Shown: positions 17,344 through 27,495, counted from the first letter of the stretch. The stretch: 64,000 nt of DNA from RYN-230 sp963844695 (GCA_963844695.1 CAWJPL010000002.1:1-64000); one strand, 5' to 3'. Numbers and translations are program-made. Notes: generated from the sequence alone by a model not told the origin.

Positions 17344-19347
17344 ATGAGCCATGCTGCGGGCCATACGTCTGCTGCTCTCAGAGCCGGGCGGAGCCGCCGG
17401 GTACCCCTTCCGGGCCAGGGGTCCGGCGCCGCGAGTGAAGGCTCGGTGCCGGGCGCGTCCATGCGGAGGGTGCGGCGGATCGGTTTAATGCTTCTGGCCC
17501 TTAAGTTCGCGGGCTTTTGCGTGTGGAGCAGCCTGCTTTATCACCGGTTCGCGCTGACTCCGGACTTCGCCCAGTACCAGCAGGCCTGGTACCTCATTGC
17601 GCACGGCCACCTGAACCCCTACGACACGGTCGGGAACTTCACTTTCTGGCAGAACCACGGTGAGTTCATCATGTGGCCGCTGGCGGCCCTGTACTGGATA
17701 TCGCCAGGCGGCGTGGGGCTGCTGTGGATGCAGGACGCGGGCGTCGTCGGCGCGGAAGTGATTGCCTTCCTGTGGGCGTGCGAGCTGGCGCAGAAGTACC
17801 GGCCCGGCCGGGACGCAGCCTGGCTGGCTGCCGCCGGCCTGGTGCTGCTGATCGTCAATCCGTGGTCATGGTGGTCGGTGTCGTTTGACTTCCACGCCGA
17901 ATGCCTGGCCGTTCTGTTCATCGCCCTGCTGGCCTGGGATCTGTCGCACGGCAGGCGCCGCGCGTGGCTCTGGATCCCGCTGCTGGTGGCCTGCGGGGAC
18001 GTCGCCGGGACCTACGTCTTCGGCCTGGGCCTCGGCCTGGCGATCGGGGCCCGGGGGCAGCGAATGCGCGGCGCGATCGTCGCCGGGGCCGGCATCTTTG
18101 CCGTGCTGGGGCTCTCGGCCATCCACGGCAACCTGGGATCGGGGCACGGTCTGCAGGCCTATGACTATCTGGCCGCGCCCGGGTACACGGGGTCGCTGAC
18201 CCTGACGCAACTCCTGACCGGCCTGGCCACCCACCCCGCGGCGGTTCTGGCCAAGATGTGGTCCAAGCGGGTGGACATCTGGGCCAATCTCGGATCGTCC
18301 GGCCTGGTGGGCGTGGCGTTCCTGCCCCTGCTGCCCATCACGGCCGTGATCTTGGTGTCCAACGACCTGTTCCGGGGATTCCTGTTCTCCGAGCCGCTGT
18401 TCCAGTCGCTGCCGATCTACGTCCTGCTGCCCGCCGGGACCGTCGCGGTGCTGGCCTGGCTGGCCGGGCGATGGCGCCGGACGGCCCTGGCGGTCACGAT
18501 CCTGGTGGTGGCCCAGGCGATCGGATGGTCAGCGGTGTGGGCGCCGCGGACAGTGTCGCAGTGGGAGCGCGTGCCTTCAGCCACGGCGGCGACGCTGGCC
18601 GCGGTCCTGAAGTGGATCCCGGAAAAGGACGCTGTCTTCGCGTCCCAGGGGGTGGTGGGCCGGTTCTCCGAACGGCGAGACGTGCGGCCGATGAACGGGC
18701 ACCTGCCCATCCAGCAGGGGGCGGACTGGTTCATATTCACCCCCTGGGTCGGGATCGAGACGCAGAAACCAGCGGCCGCCATGGTGTTCGCGGGACAGCT
18801 CGCGGGCCCGATGCACGCCCGGCTGCTGCTGGACAGGAACGGGGTGTGGGTGTTCCGGTGGACGCCGCCACCGGGCGTGCACCGGCTGACTGTTCCGGCC
18901 GGCGCCACCCCGCTGCCCGCGTGGACCGCACCCGGGGCAGCAGGACGGGCGGTTCTCAGCGGAGTCTCGTCAACCTGGCACGTCACGTCCACCGGTAAGC
19001 GGGGGTACGTCGCGGACCGGCTGGAGTGGGCGCGGCTGACCGGCATGTTCGAGGCCCGGGTCACGCTGTCGTCCGACGGCCCGGTCAACGTGGAGGTGTG
19101 GGACAACACCGGGAACGTGCTGCTCGCCCGGGACAGCCTTCCGTTGACGGACGGAACGGCAACGGTCACGCTGCCGGTCAACGCGACCCGGGACTACCGC
19201 AAGCCGCTGTACAGCGGATGGGGGCCGTTCCGGGCCAAGTTCGGTGGCGGCCCGAAGGGCGAGCGCCTCGAGGTCCGGGTGTGGACTCCCGGCGGAGACA
19301 CCGTCAACGTCTACAGCGCCCAGCTCACGACGCTAAGCCACTCGTGA
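17344..19347 (+). CDS. DUF2079-type polytopic membrane protein
   Basis: A 667-residue protein. After a basic cytoplasmic lead (about residues 1-45) there are around 8-10 membrane spans. Family features are PDFAQYQQAWYLIAHG in the first outside loop, HGEFIMWPLAALYW, and SFDFHAECLAVLFIALL, as in DUF2079 GT-C-like proteins. The last 230 residues are outside and beta-rich (VNVEVWDNTGNVLLARD). It starts 13 nt after the previous gene, so the two form an operon. Envelope glycosylation is inferred from fold similarity only. Confidence 0.75.
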   Translation: MSHAAGHTSAALRAGRSRRVPLPGQGSGAASEGSVPGASMRRVRRIGLMLLALKFAGFCVWSSLLYHRFALTPDFAQYQQAWYLIAHGHLNPYDTVGNFTFWQNHGEFIMWPLAALYWISPGGVGLLWMQDAGVVGAEVIAFLWACELAQKYRPGRDAAWLAAAGLVLLIVNPWSWWSVSFDFHAECLAVLFIALLAWDLSHGRRRAWLWIPLLVACGDVAGTYVFGLGLGLAIGARGQRMRGAIVAGAGIFAVLGLSAIHGNLGSGHGLQAYDYLAAPGYTGSLTLTQLLTGLATHPAAVLAKMWSKRVDIWANLGSSGLVGVAFLPLLPITAVILVSNDLFRGFLFSEPLFQSLPIYVLLPAGTVAVLAWLAGRWRRTALAVTILVVAQAIGWSAVWAPRTVSQWERVPSATAATLAAVLKWIPEKDAVFASQGVVGRFSERRDVRPMNGHLPIQQGADWFIFTPWVGIETQKPAAAMVFAGQLAGPMHARLLLDRNGVWVFRWTPPPGVHRLTVPAGATPLPAWTAPGAAGRAVLSGVSSTWHVTSTGKRGYVADRLEWARLTGMFEARVTLSSDGPVNVEVWDNTGNVLLARDSLPLTDGTATVTLPVNATRDYRKPLYSGWGPFRAKFGGGPKGERLEVRVWTPGGDTVNVYSAQLTTLSHS

Positions 19348-19356
19348 CGCGTGGCG

Positions 19357-20787
19357 TCACGGGGCGAGGTCGGCCAGCACGTCCTCGATCCGGTCCAGCG
19401 CGGCCGCGATCCAGGGCAGCGTGACCGGGTCGTCGGACAGCAGCGCCCGCTCCCGCTGCGCGTCGGTCTCGCCGTAGAGCATCGCCGTGGCCACCCGCAC
19501 CCGCAGAACCTCCGGCTCTTCCCCGAACGCCCTCGCGGGCAGCACCCCCACCCCGTAGCAGTGCAGCAGGTGCGTGGCCAGGTCGGCGCCGTTGCTGATG
19601 CCCCGGGTGGCACGCAGGTGCTCGCGCCAGGGCGCGAAGTCGGGATAGAGGTAGAACGCGGCCTGCGGCGCGCGGACGAGCAGCCCGGCCGCCGCGAACC
19701 GGTCGGCCACGCCGGTGGCCACCTCCGCGTGCAGGGCACGGCTGCGGGATATCCGTTCGAGAAGCTCGGGCGGCTCATCGAAGGCGAGGGCCGCGGCCTG
19801 CTGGATCGGCCGCGACGGGGCGGACCATATTTCGCTGCCGATCCCGACCAGCCGGTCCCGCAGGGCCAGCCCGATCGGGCTGCCGGGCAGCCGGGCCACG
19901 CCGATCCGCCAGCCGCCCAGGGCCAGGCTCTTGCTGAGCGCGGTCGTGACCACCGTCCGCTCCGGCGCGAACAGCACCGGGCTGGCGAAGGACTGGTCGG
20001 GGTCGTGCACCAGGTCCCGGTAGATCTCGTCGGCGATGATGATCAGGTCGTGCTCGGCGGCCACCTGGCAGAGGGCGTGCACGCTGGCCGGGCGGGCCAG
20101 CCTGCCGGTGGGGTTGTCGGGCAGCGTCAGCACCACGGCGCCGATCCGGCGGCCCGCCGCACGCGCCGCGGTCACGGTGGCCGCCAGGCCCCCGGCGTCG
20201 CAGACACCCCCCTCGCCCGGCGGCACCGGCACGAAGTGCGGCGCTACCCCGAGCATGCTGGCCTGGGCGGCGTAACTGACCCAGCTGGGCTGCGGCACCG
20301 CGACGTCCGCGCCGATGGCCAGCAGCAGCCCGAAGAGCAGCGCCTTGCTGCCCGGGCCGCAGACCACGCTGGCCGGCCCGGTGGGCGTGCCGCGCCGGGT
20401 CCAGTACCCGGCCGCGGCCTCCCGCAGTTCCGGCAGCCCGGCCACCGGGCCGTAGGTGTTGCCGGCGCTCGCCTCGGCCAGCGCCCTGGTCAGCAGGGGA
20501 TGAGCGGGCAGCCCGGCCTCGCCGAACGCCAGGGGCAGCACGGTCTCGCCGGCCCGGCGCTTGCGGGCCAGGGCCTCGTTCGCGGCCAGGGTGGCGGAGA
20601 CCGGAATGGGCGCCAGGGGGAGGGTCAGCCGGGACGGGGTCACCGGGCTGGGGAAGGGAGCTACCGGAGCGGAGACGGGAGCAGCCGGCGAGGTCGAGAC
20701 CCTGGTGCTGGCGGGCGGGGGCGCGGCGACGGTGCTGGAGGGTTGTGCGGGCAGGGCGGATGGCATGGCTGCGCCAGCCACGGACAT
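19357..20787 (-). CDS. Class I/II PLP-dependent aminotransferase
   Basis: A 476-residue fold-type I aminotransferase. Residues 1-55 are an Ala/Pro/Ser-rich extension, then PLAFGEAGLPAHPLL and the AspAT-like order: YGPVAGLPELREA, PSWVSYAAQA, LTLPDNPTG, DEIYRDLVHD, and the PLP lysine in TTALSKSLALGGWRIG. Substrate is probably an amino acid, but the exact one cannot be told. It lies divergently from the LysR regulator at 20972, a common regulator/target pair. The 3' end is 9 nt from the plus-strand gene, convergent. Confidence 0.9.
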   Translation of the reverse strand: MSVAGAAMPSALPAQPSSTVAAPPPASTRVSTSPAAPVSAPVAPFPSPVTPSRLTLPLAPIPVSATLAANEALARKRRAGETVLPLAFGEAGLPAHPLLTRALAEASAGNTYGPVAGLPELREAAAGYWTRRGTPTGPASVVCGPGSKALLFGLLLAIGADVAVPQPSWVSYAAQASMLGVAPHFVPVPPGEGGVCDAGGLAATVTAARAAGRRIGAVVLTLPDNPTGRLARPASVHALCQVAAEHDLIIIADEIYRDLVHDPDQSFASPVLFAPERTVVTTALSKSLALGGWRIGVARLPGSPIGLALRDRLVGIGSEIWSAPSRPIQQAAALAFDEPPELLERISRSRALHAEVATGVADRFAAAGLLVRAPQAAFYLYPDFAPWREHLRATRGISNGADLATHLLHCYGVGVLPARAFGEEPEVLRVRVATAMLYGETDAQRERALLSDDPVTLPWIAAALDRIEDVLADLAP

Positions 20788-20971
20788 GGCTCTCGACTCC
20801 TCGATGGGGGACCAGGGCGCCTATTCGCAAGGCGTGAGGCGCCGCACTGCGCCACTAAGTGGGCTACGAGCGATCCGGTCTCGCGTGAACTTCCGACCGC
20901 TCTGACCAGCATGCCTGTACCTATGCATTAGGACAAGCTTCTATATCTGTTGTTGAGGGTAAGTTGAACTT

Positions 20972-21893
20972 ATGCTGGATCTGCGCCGGCTGCGGTTGCT
21001 GAAGGAATTCGCGGGCCGGGGGACGATCGCGGCGACGGCGGCCGCCCTGGGATACACGCCCTCCGCCGTGTCCCAGCAACTGGCCGCCCTGGAACGTGAG
21101 GCAGGCGTGATCCTGCTCGACCGGACCGCGCGGTCCGCCGAGCTCACTGACGCGGGCGTCCGGCTCGCCGCCCATGCCGAACGCATCCTGGCCCAGGTGG
21201 AAGAGGCCGAAACCGACCTGTCCGCGCAGGAGCGCGAGCCTGCCGGCCGGGTCTCGGTCGCCGCCTTCCCCACCGCCGCGGCGGCCTTCGCGCCCGCGCT
21301 GGCCCGCAGCCTGCGGGCGCACCCGCGGCTGACCCTGCTGCTCCGGCAGACCCAGCGGGATGAGGGACTGAGCTCGGTCCGCTCGGGTGAGGTCGAGGTC
21401 GCCCTGGTCGACGACTGGACCGGCCGGCTCGACCAGCACCGGGGCGGGCGTGCTGCAGTTCTACCCGCTGGTCCGCGACCCGCTGGTCCTCGTCGTGCCG
21501 CGCGGGCACCCGCTGGCGGACCCGGCCGAGCCGGTGGACCTGGGCCGGCTCAGCGAGACCAGCCGGTGGATGGCGGCCCCGGCGGGCGAGCCGTCGCGGG
21601 TGGCCGTGGATGGGCTGCTGGCCGCCGCGGGCGGGGCGCCCGCCATGCCCTGGGAGTTCGAGGGCCTGGGTACCATCCTGTCTCTGGTGTCCCGCGGGAT
21701 CGGGGTGGCGGCCGTGCCGCGCCTGGCCCTGGCCGCGGGCGAGGGGCGGGTCGTGGTGCGCGAACTGCCCGGCTCGGACGCGGCCCGCGACGTCTACGCG
21801 GTGGCCCGGACCGCCAGCGTCCGCCGCCCCTCGGTCGCGGTCATCCTGGCCGCCCTCCACGACGGCGCCAAGCACCTGTCCGCCCGCCGCTGA
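20972..21893 (+). CDS. LysR-family transcription regulator (frameshift)
   Basis: The N-terminal winged HTH is complete (MLDLRRLRLLKEFAGRGTIAATAAALGYTPSAVSQQL). The effector-binding domain is split: the first frame runs to RLDQHRG, and the second continues GAGVLQFYPLVRDPLVLVVPRG to the stop at 21893. Removing one G from the G4 run near 21437-21440 restores one open frame of about 306 codons. It is divergent from the aminotransferase and probably controls it and itself. Convergent with katG downstream. Confidence 0.85.
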
Positions 21894-21939
21894 AGCCCGC
21901 CGGAGCCTCCACGAGCCCGCCGCCAGGTAGCCGTCATGG

Positions 21940-24184
21940 TCAGGCGCGGTCGAACCGGTCGAGGTTCATGACCTTGTCCCACGCCGCGACGAAGTCGTTC
22001 ACGAACTTCTCCTTCGCGTCGTCACTCGCGTAGACCTCCGCGAGCGCACGCAGCTCGGAGTTCGACCCGAAGACGAGGTCGGCGCGGCTGCCGGTCCACT
22101 TGACCTCGCCCGAGTCCGGCTCGCGGCCCTCGAACGTGGTCGCGTCCCCGTTCCCGGACACGGGCAGCCACGTCGTGCCCATGTCGAGCAGGTTGACGAA
22201 GAAGTCGTTGGTCAAAGACCCGGGGGTGGCGGTGAACACGCCGATCGGCGACTGCTGGTAGTTCGCGCCCAGGACGCGGAGGCCGCCAACCAGGACCGTC
22301 ATCTCGGGGGCGCTCAGGGTCAGCAGGTTCGCCCGGTCGAGCAGCAGGTACTCAGCCGGTAGCCGGTTGCCCTTCCCGAGGTAGTTGCGGAACCCGTCGG
22401 CGGTCGGCTCGAGCGCGGCGAACGACTCCACGTCGGTCTGCTCCTGCGACGCGTCCGCGCGGCCCGGCGTGAAGGGCACCTCGACGTCGAAGCCGGCGTC
22501 CTTGGCGGCCTTCTCGACGGCCACGCCGCCGGCGAGCACGATCAGGTCGGCGAGTGAGACCTGGTGCGCCCTTGGTGGCGTTGAAGGCCTGCTGGATCCC
22601 CTCCAGGGTGCGCAGCACCGTGGCCAGCTGGTCGGGGTCGTTGACCTCCCACCCGCTCTGCGGCTCGAGGCGGATGCGGCCGCCGTTGGCGCCGCCACGC
22701 TTGTCGCTGCCCCGGAACGACGAGGCCGCCGCCCACGCGGTAGACACGAGCTGGGACACGGTCAGGCCCGACTCGAGGACCTGGCCCTTGAGGAAGGCGA
22801 TGTCCTCCTCGCCGACGAGCTCGTGCGTCACCGCGGGGATCGGGTCCTGCCACAGCAGCGTCTCGGCCGGGACCTCCGGACCGAGGTAGCGCACGACCGG
22901 GCCCATGTCCCGGTGGGTCAGCTTGAACCACGCCCGGGCGAAGGCGTCCGCGAACTCGCCGGGGTTCGCGAGGAAGCGCCGCGTGATCTGCTCGTAGACC
23001 GGGTCCGCGCGGAGCGCGAGGTCGGTCGTCAGCATCGTCGGGGGGTGGCTCTTGGACGAGTCGTGAGCGTCCGGGACGATGCCCTCGCCAGCGCCGTCCT
23101 TCGGCTTCCACTGGTAGGCGTCGGCGGGGCTCTTGGTCAGCTCCCACTCGTAGCCGTACAGCGTCTCGAGGAAGCTGTTGTCCCAGCGGGTCGGGGTGGC
23201 GGTCCACGTCACCTCGAGGCCGCTGGTGATGGTGTCGCCACCCTTGCCGGTGCCGTAAGTGCTCTTCCAGCCGAGGCCCTGCTGCTCGAGCGGGGCCGCC
23301 TCGGGGTCGGGGCCGACGCTGTCCGCCGGGCCCGCGCCGTGGGTCTTGCCGAACGTGTGGCCGCCCGCGATCAGGGCGACCGTCTCCTCGTCGTTCATCG
23401 CCATGCGGCGGAAGGTCTCGCGGATGTCGCGGGCCGCGGCGAGCGGGTCCGGGTTGCCGTTCGGGCCCTCCGGGTTGACGTAGATGAGACCCATCTGGAC
23501 CGCGCCCAGGGGCTCCTGGAGTTCGCGGTCGCCGGTGTAGCGCTCGTCGTCGAGCCAGGTGGTCTCGGGACCCCAGTACACGTCTTCGTCCGGCTCCCAG
23601 ACGTCCGCGCGGCCACCGCCGAAGCCGAAGGTCTTGAAGCCCATCGACTCCAGGGCGACGTTGCCGGTGAGGACGATGAGGTCGGCCCACGAGAGCTTCT
23701 GGCCGTACTTCTTCTTGACCGGCCACAGCAGCCGGCGGGCCTTGTCCAGGCTGACGTTGTCCGGCCAGCTGTTCAGCGGCGCGAAACGCTGCTGGCCGGC
23801 CCCGGCGCCACCGCGGCCGTCGCTGATGCGGTAGGTGCCCGCGCTGTGCCACGCCATCCGGATCATGAGCGGGCCGTAGTTGCCGAAGTCGGCCGGCCAC
23901 CAGTCCTGCGAGGTCGTCAGCACTTCGGCGATGTCCCGCTTCACGGCCGCGAGGTCGAGGGTCTTGAACGCCTCGGCGTAGTCGAAGTCCCCACCGAGGG
24001 GGTTGGCCACGGCGGGGTTCTTGGCCAGGATCTTCAGGTTGAGCTTGTTCGGCCACCACTCATGGTTGGCGTCGCCCATGGTGGGAGGAGTCAGGCCGTG
24101 CACTACCGGGCATCCCACGCTCTCCGTCGCCCCGGCCTCGGGGGTCGCACCTTCGACGACTACTGGATCATGGTTCTCAGTCAT
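21940..24184 (-). CDS. katG: Catalase-peroxidase KatG (frameshift)
   Basis: Two-domain heme enzyme that removes hydrogen peroxide. The distal site MIRMAWHSAGTYR (Arg-Trp-His) and LIAGGHTFGKTHGAG (proximal His) are present, with the YVNPEGP Tyr of the Met-Tyr-Trp adduct. The C-terminal catalytically dead half is in the second frame (VSLADLIVLAGGVAVEKAAKDAGFDVEVPF). One extra base near 22565, between NATKGA and QVSLAD, splits the gene; otherwise the length of about 748 residues is normal. It follows furA by 33 nt on the same strand, so it is under FurA control. Confidence 0.95.
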
Positions 24185-24217
24185 GGGAATCCTTTCGGAT
24201 CAGGCGGATGACGATGC

Positions 24218-24655
24218 TCAGGAACTGCGGGCGGTGGAACAGTCGGGGCACAGACTCCAGTAGATGACCTCGGCCTCGTCGATGGAGAAGCCGTGGTCGT
24301 CGGACGCGGTCAGGCAGGGCGCCTCGCCGACCGCGCAGTCGACGTCAGCGACGGCGCCGCACGACCGGCACACGACGTGGTGGTGGTTGTCCCCGAGGCG
24401 TCCCTCGAACCGGGCCGGGCTGCCGGCCGGCTCGATGCGGCGCACGAGTCCCGCCGCGGTGAGGGCGTTGAGGGCGTCATACACGGCTTGCATGGAGACA
24501 TGGCCGATGCGGTCACGCACCCCGGAGGTGATCGCCTCGACGCCGAGATGGTCGCCGCCCCGGACGGTCTCCAGCAGGGCGACACGGGCGGCCGTTACCC
24601 GCAGGCCAGCGCCACGCAACTCTTCCGCGATGGTCGGAGCCGGGGAATCGGTCAC
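24218..24655 (-). CDS. furA: Fur-family regulator FurA
   Basis: A 145-residue Fur-type metalloregulator with GTG start. N-terminal HTH (LRVTAARVALLETVRGGDHLGVEAI), then HHHVVCRSCGAVADVDC and late CPDC, which give the two Cys pairs and His/Asp ligands of the regulatory metal site. In actinomycetes FurA represses itself and the downstream katG and is released by peroxide. The dyad at 24693-24706 is a plausible operator. Confidence 0.93.
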   Translation of the reverse strand: MTDSPAPTIAEELRGAGLRVTAARVALLETVRGGDHLGVEAITSGVRDRIGHVSMQAVYDALNALTAAGLVRRIEPAGSPARFEGRLGDNHHHVVCRSCGAVADVDCAVGEAPCLTASDDHGFSIDEAEVIYWSLCPDCSTARSS

Positions 24656-24692
24656 GGCGCCAAACCTACCTGCCTAAACACGAACCCCTCAA

Positions 24693-24706
24693 GACAACTA
24701 ACTGTC
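24693..24706 (-). promoter_or_regulatory. Dyad upstream of furA-katG
   Basis: GACA-ACTAAC-TGTC lies 38 nt upstream of the furA start within an AT-richer segment. Position and symmetry fit a FurA operator over the promoter. The match to any published FurA box was not tested. Confidence 0.4.
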
Positions 24707-24729
24707 CAAGTTTGAGACCCGCGTAGCAC

Positions 24730-24963
24730 CTACTGGCCTGGCCGCTCGGCGACGAAGACTCCCCATCGCGGCCGGGATATGACCAGTCCTTCGTCCATGA
24801 GGACCTGGATCGCGCGACGGGCGGTCGTCCGGGAGATGCTGATGGTCTCAGCCAGCCGGTCGAGGCTTGGCACCTGCTCACCGGGCAGGAGCTCGCCGTT
24901 AGCGATCTTCTCTCGCAGTTCGGCCGCAACGCGCAAATAGGGCGGCACCAGCTCTCTGGGCAC
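24730..24963 (-). CDS. Mini GntR-type DNA-binding protein
   Basis: A 77-residue protein made only of a GntR winged HTH (YLRVAAELREKIANGELLPGEQVPS, then SRTTARRAIQVLMDEGL and WGVFVAER). The usual ligand-binding C domain is missing, so it is either constitutive or controlled by partner proteins. Mini GntR proteins of this size are common in Streptomyces and relatives. It is divergent from the methyltransferase gene and may control it. Confidence 0.82.
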   Translation of the reverse strand: MPRELVPPYLRVAAELREKIANGELLPGEQVPSLDRLAETISISRTTARRAIQVLMDEGLVISRPRWGVFVAERPGQ

Positions 24964-25135
24964 AAGATCAACGTACCCAGCAGGCTCTTGACCTGCGACT
25001 GTACTAGCTTGTGACTGTGCTGTGTTAGGTTAGTGCGATTATCCAACTGACCTGCGACCCGACTCCCGGGCAGCATGGAGAGGCAGCTAATGACGACACG
25101 CGACACTGCGCGCTGCGGACCCGGCTTTCGATCCG

Positions 25136-26031
25136 TTGGTGGCGCATCCGGCGCGGGTGTACAACGCGTGGCTGGGCGGAAAGGACCACTACGCGGCCGA
25201 CCGCGACGCCGCGCTGCGGGTGGCGGAACGCCGGCCGCAAGTGGTGGCCGGGGCCCAGGCGAACCGGCAGTTCCTGGGCCGGGTGGTCCGGTACCTGGCG
25301 GGAGAGCAGGGCATCAGCCAGTTCCTCGACGTCGGCACCGGGTTACCGGCTCCGGACAACACCCATGAGGTAGCCCAGGCCCTCGACCCGGCGGCCCGGA
25401 TCGTCTACGCCGACAACGACCCGCTCGTCCTGACCCACGCCCGGGCTCTGCTGGGTAGCACGCCGGGCGGCGCCTGCGACTATCTCGACGCCGACCTGCA
25501 CGATCCGGCCGCCTTGCTGGCCGGGGCGGCCCGGACCCTGGACTTCACCCGGCCCGCCGCGATCCTGCTCCTGGCCGTGCTGCACTTCCTGCCCGACGCC
25601 GACGACCCGGCGGGCACCCTGGCCGCGCTGGCGGCCGGGTTAGCTCCCGGCAGCTTCGTCGCCATCAGCCACCTGACCAGCGATTTCGCTCCCGCCGCCG
25701 TCGCCTCCGGCGTCGCGGCCTACAACGAGGCCGTGCCCGGCGGGATCACTGCCCGATCCCATGCCCAGGTCAGCGCACTGCTCGGCGGCCTGTCCCTGGT
25801 GCCGCCGGGCGTGGTGCCGGTCAGCGAATGGCGCCCCGACCCAGGCCTCGTCCGCCAGCCCGCCGATCTGTACGCGGCCCTGGCCGCCACCCGTCCCGGC
25901 GCTTACCGGTGCGCATCGGATCCCCGCCGCGGGGTCCGGTCCGCACGCACGGACGACGCCCCCCGGCCCGGCCGTCACGCCAGCGAACCCGGGCCGGGAG
26001 GACCCGGATCAGGAGGACCCGGATCAGGTAA
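25136..26031 (+). CDS. SAM-dependent methyltransferase, PF04672-like (5' frameshift, 3' end uncertain)
   Basis: Class I methyltransferase of the actinobacterial DUF574/Methyltransf_19 group. It has HPARVYNAWLGGKDHYAADRDAA, then QFLDVGTGLPAPDNTHEVAQ (SAM motif I), IVYADNDPLVLTHARALL and AILLLAVLHFLPD. A strong GGAGAGG site precedes the ATG at 25090, whose frame (MTTRDTA) must shift near 25105 to reach DPAFDPLVAHPARVY. The domain ends about 25925; the same frame stays open to 26350 but is there only the out-of-frame shadow of the next ORF. A TAA at 26029-26031 overlaps the next ATG and may be the true end. Substrate unknown. Confidence 0.75.
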
Positions 26032-26270
26032 TGCAGCGGATGCTGATCCTCACCGGGCTGCTGACCGCCGCGGGGCTCACCGCCGCCCTCAACGTCACCC
26101 GCGACACCCCCGACATCACGGCCCGGCTGCCCCAGCCCGGCGGCCGCGACATCACCGTCATCGTCGACGACGACGGCTACATCGAGCTGCGCTTCTGGGC
26201 CAGTCCCGGTACCAACCCGAGCCAGATCACGACCACCCTGACCCGCGCGATCAGCGTCATCACGGGCTAG
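26031..26270 (+). CDS. Small hypothetical protein after the methyltransferase
   Basis: A 79-residue ORF with ATG at 26031, overlapping a TAA as TAATG, and AGGAGG about 14 nt upstream. It begins MQRMLILTGLLTAAGL, then has an acidic beta-like stretch ITVIVDDDGYIELRFW and ends LTRAISVITG. No family is recognised. The codon bias and sensible protein sequence argue that this frame, not the longer overlapping one, is translated here. Confidence 0.5.
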   Translation: MQRMLILTGLLTAAGLTAALNVTRDTPDITARLPQPGGRDITVIVDDDGYIELRFWASPGTNPSQITTTLTRAISVITG

Positions 26271-26322
26271 CTCCCAGGCCCGGCCGCCCGGCCCGGGCGG
26301 TGGCCTGGCCAGGCCCGTCCGC

Positions 26323-27495
26323 CTACCGCGCCCGGACGGTGGCGTGGTAGGTGTGCGGTACCGGGGAACTGTTCGGGATGTACAGTCCCCAGATGTTGTT
26401 GCGCCACACGGTGTTCCCGGTGACGACGTTGCATGGGCACACCCCGCTCCCGGCGACGTTGACCGGAGACCAACGCGCCCGGCCGAAAGACCGGCCCCGC
26501 ACCGGGACGAATACCAGCGCCGGGGAATGGCCGTTGCTGACCGAGACGAGGTTAAATCCACCCCGGACCGCGGTGATCCCATCGAAATGGGTAATCGCGG
26601 TGGGCCGGTTGTTGTTGACGAAGAAAGCCGGCCGGCCGAAGGCGCCAGTCCGCTCGTTGTAGTTGATCAGGAATCCGCGCTGCAGACCACGGGCTGATGA
26701 CCCGCCGGCCAGCGTGTAATGCGGGCTCCCCGGGCCGCCGTCCTGCCAGATGCCGTACAGCGAGGTCTTCGTGGACAGGCTGCCGTGCATCCGGATCAGG
26801 GTCCACTGGCGCTTGGTGATGTTGTAGATGAACCCGTTGCCCGAGGCCAGGCCCCGGTGCACGGTCGGCTTCAGGTCGTAGTTGCCCACCACCAGGTCGC
26901 CCATCGTGCTGTGCGCGATGGTGTCCATCACGAAGCACCGGGGCCGGGACCGCGGGCAGGCCCGGACGTGCCCGGTGACGTGCCTGCCGTACGCGGGCAC
27001 GTCGATGGACCTCCAGGAGCCGCCCCGGCCGCTGAGCGGCCCGAGGTAGATCATGCCCTGGTTCTTCACGCCCTGGGGCGCCGTCGCCGAGGCGTAGCTG
27101 CCCACCGCCCGGATGTCCCCGCGCGGGATCGCCCGGGGGTTGAACAGGTGCGTGTTGGGGCCGTAGAAGGTGGACGTGGTGACCTGGCGGAACGGCGGCC
27201 GCAGCACCGAGACCGCGGCTCCCGCCGCCCTCGCGAGGCGGCCGCGGAACAGGAACGCGACCTGCGAGCCGCTACTGGTGGTCGTCGAGCCGGTGAGCAC
27301 CACACCGCGGCCCCCGGAGCCCCGGACGCCGGTGGTCGTGTCCCCGGACCGCAGGGTCGCGGCGATCCTGGTGTGACCGGCGCTCCGCGAATGGCCGGCC
27401 CGGCCCGGGCCCGCCAGGGCCGGCGCGGCAGTCATCATGACCAGCACCGCCGCGGCCCCGCCGGATAGAACCGGAATAGCACGTGCCATCTTCAT
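26323..27495 (-). CDS. Secreted protein of unknown function
   Basis: A 390-residue exported protein with an AGGGGGC ribosome site. The signal peptide is about residues 1-28 (IPVLSGGAAAVLVMMTAAPALA). The mature part has repeated short segments such as GSYASATAPQGVKNQG, GNGFIYNITKRQWTLI, SLYGIWQDGG and GGFNLVSVSNGHSP, which resemble beta-propeller or beta-barrel extracellular proteins. Cys occur in ACPRSRPRCF and CPCNVV. No known family is identified. Confidence 0.65.
   Translation of the reverse strand: MKMARAIPVLSGGAAAVLVMMTAAPALAGPGRAGHSRSAGHTRIAATLRSGDTTTGVRGSGGRGVVLTGSTTTSSGSQVAFLFRGRLARAAGAAVSVLRPPFRQVTTSTFYGPNTHLFNPRAIPRGDIRAVGSYASATAPQGVKNQGMIYLGPLSGRGGSWRSIDVPAYGRHVTGHVRACPRSRPRCFVMDTIAHSTMGDLVVGNYDLKPTVHRGLASGNGFIYNITKRQWTLIRMHGSLSTKTSLYGIWQDGGPGSPHYTLAGGSSARGLQRGFLINYNERTGAFGRPAFFVNNNRPTAITHFDGITAVRGGFNLVSVSNGHSPALVFVPVRGRSFGRARWSPVNVAGSGVCPCNVVTGNTVWRNNIWGLYIPNSSPVPHTYHATVRAR

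Noticed and set aside
22385..24211. 608-codon open frame opposite katG
   Set aside because: Antisense shadow; the minus strand has every KatG motif.
25930..26350. Continuation of the methyltransferase frame to 26350
   Set aside because: Translation becomes an Arg/His/Pro-rich shadow of the 26031-26270 ORF, so it is not a real domain.
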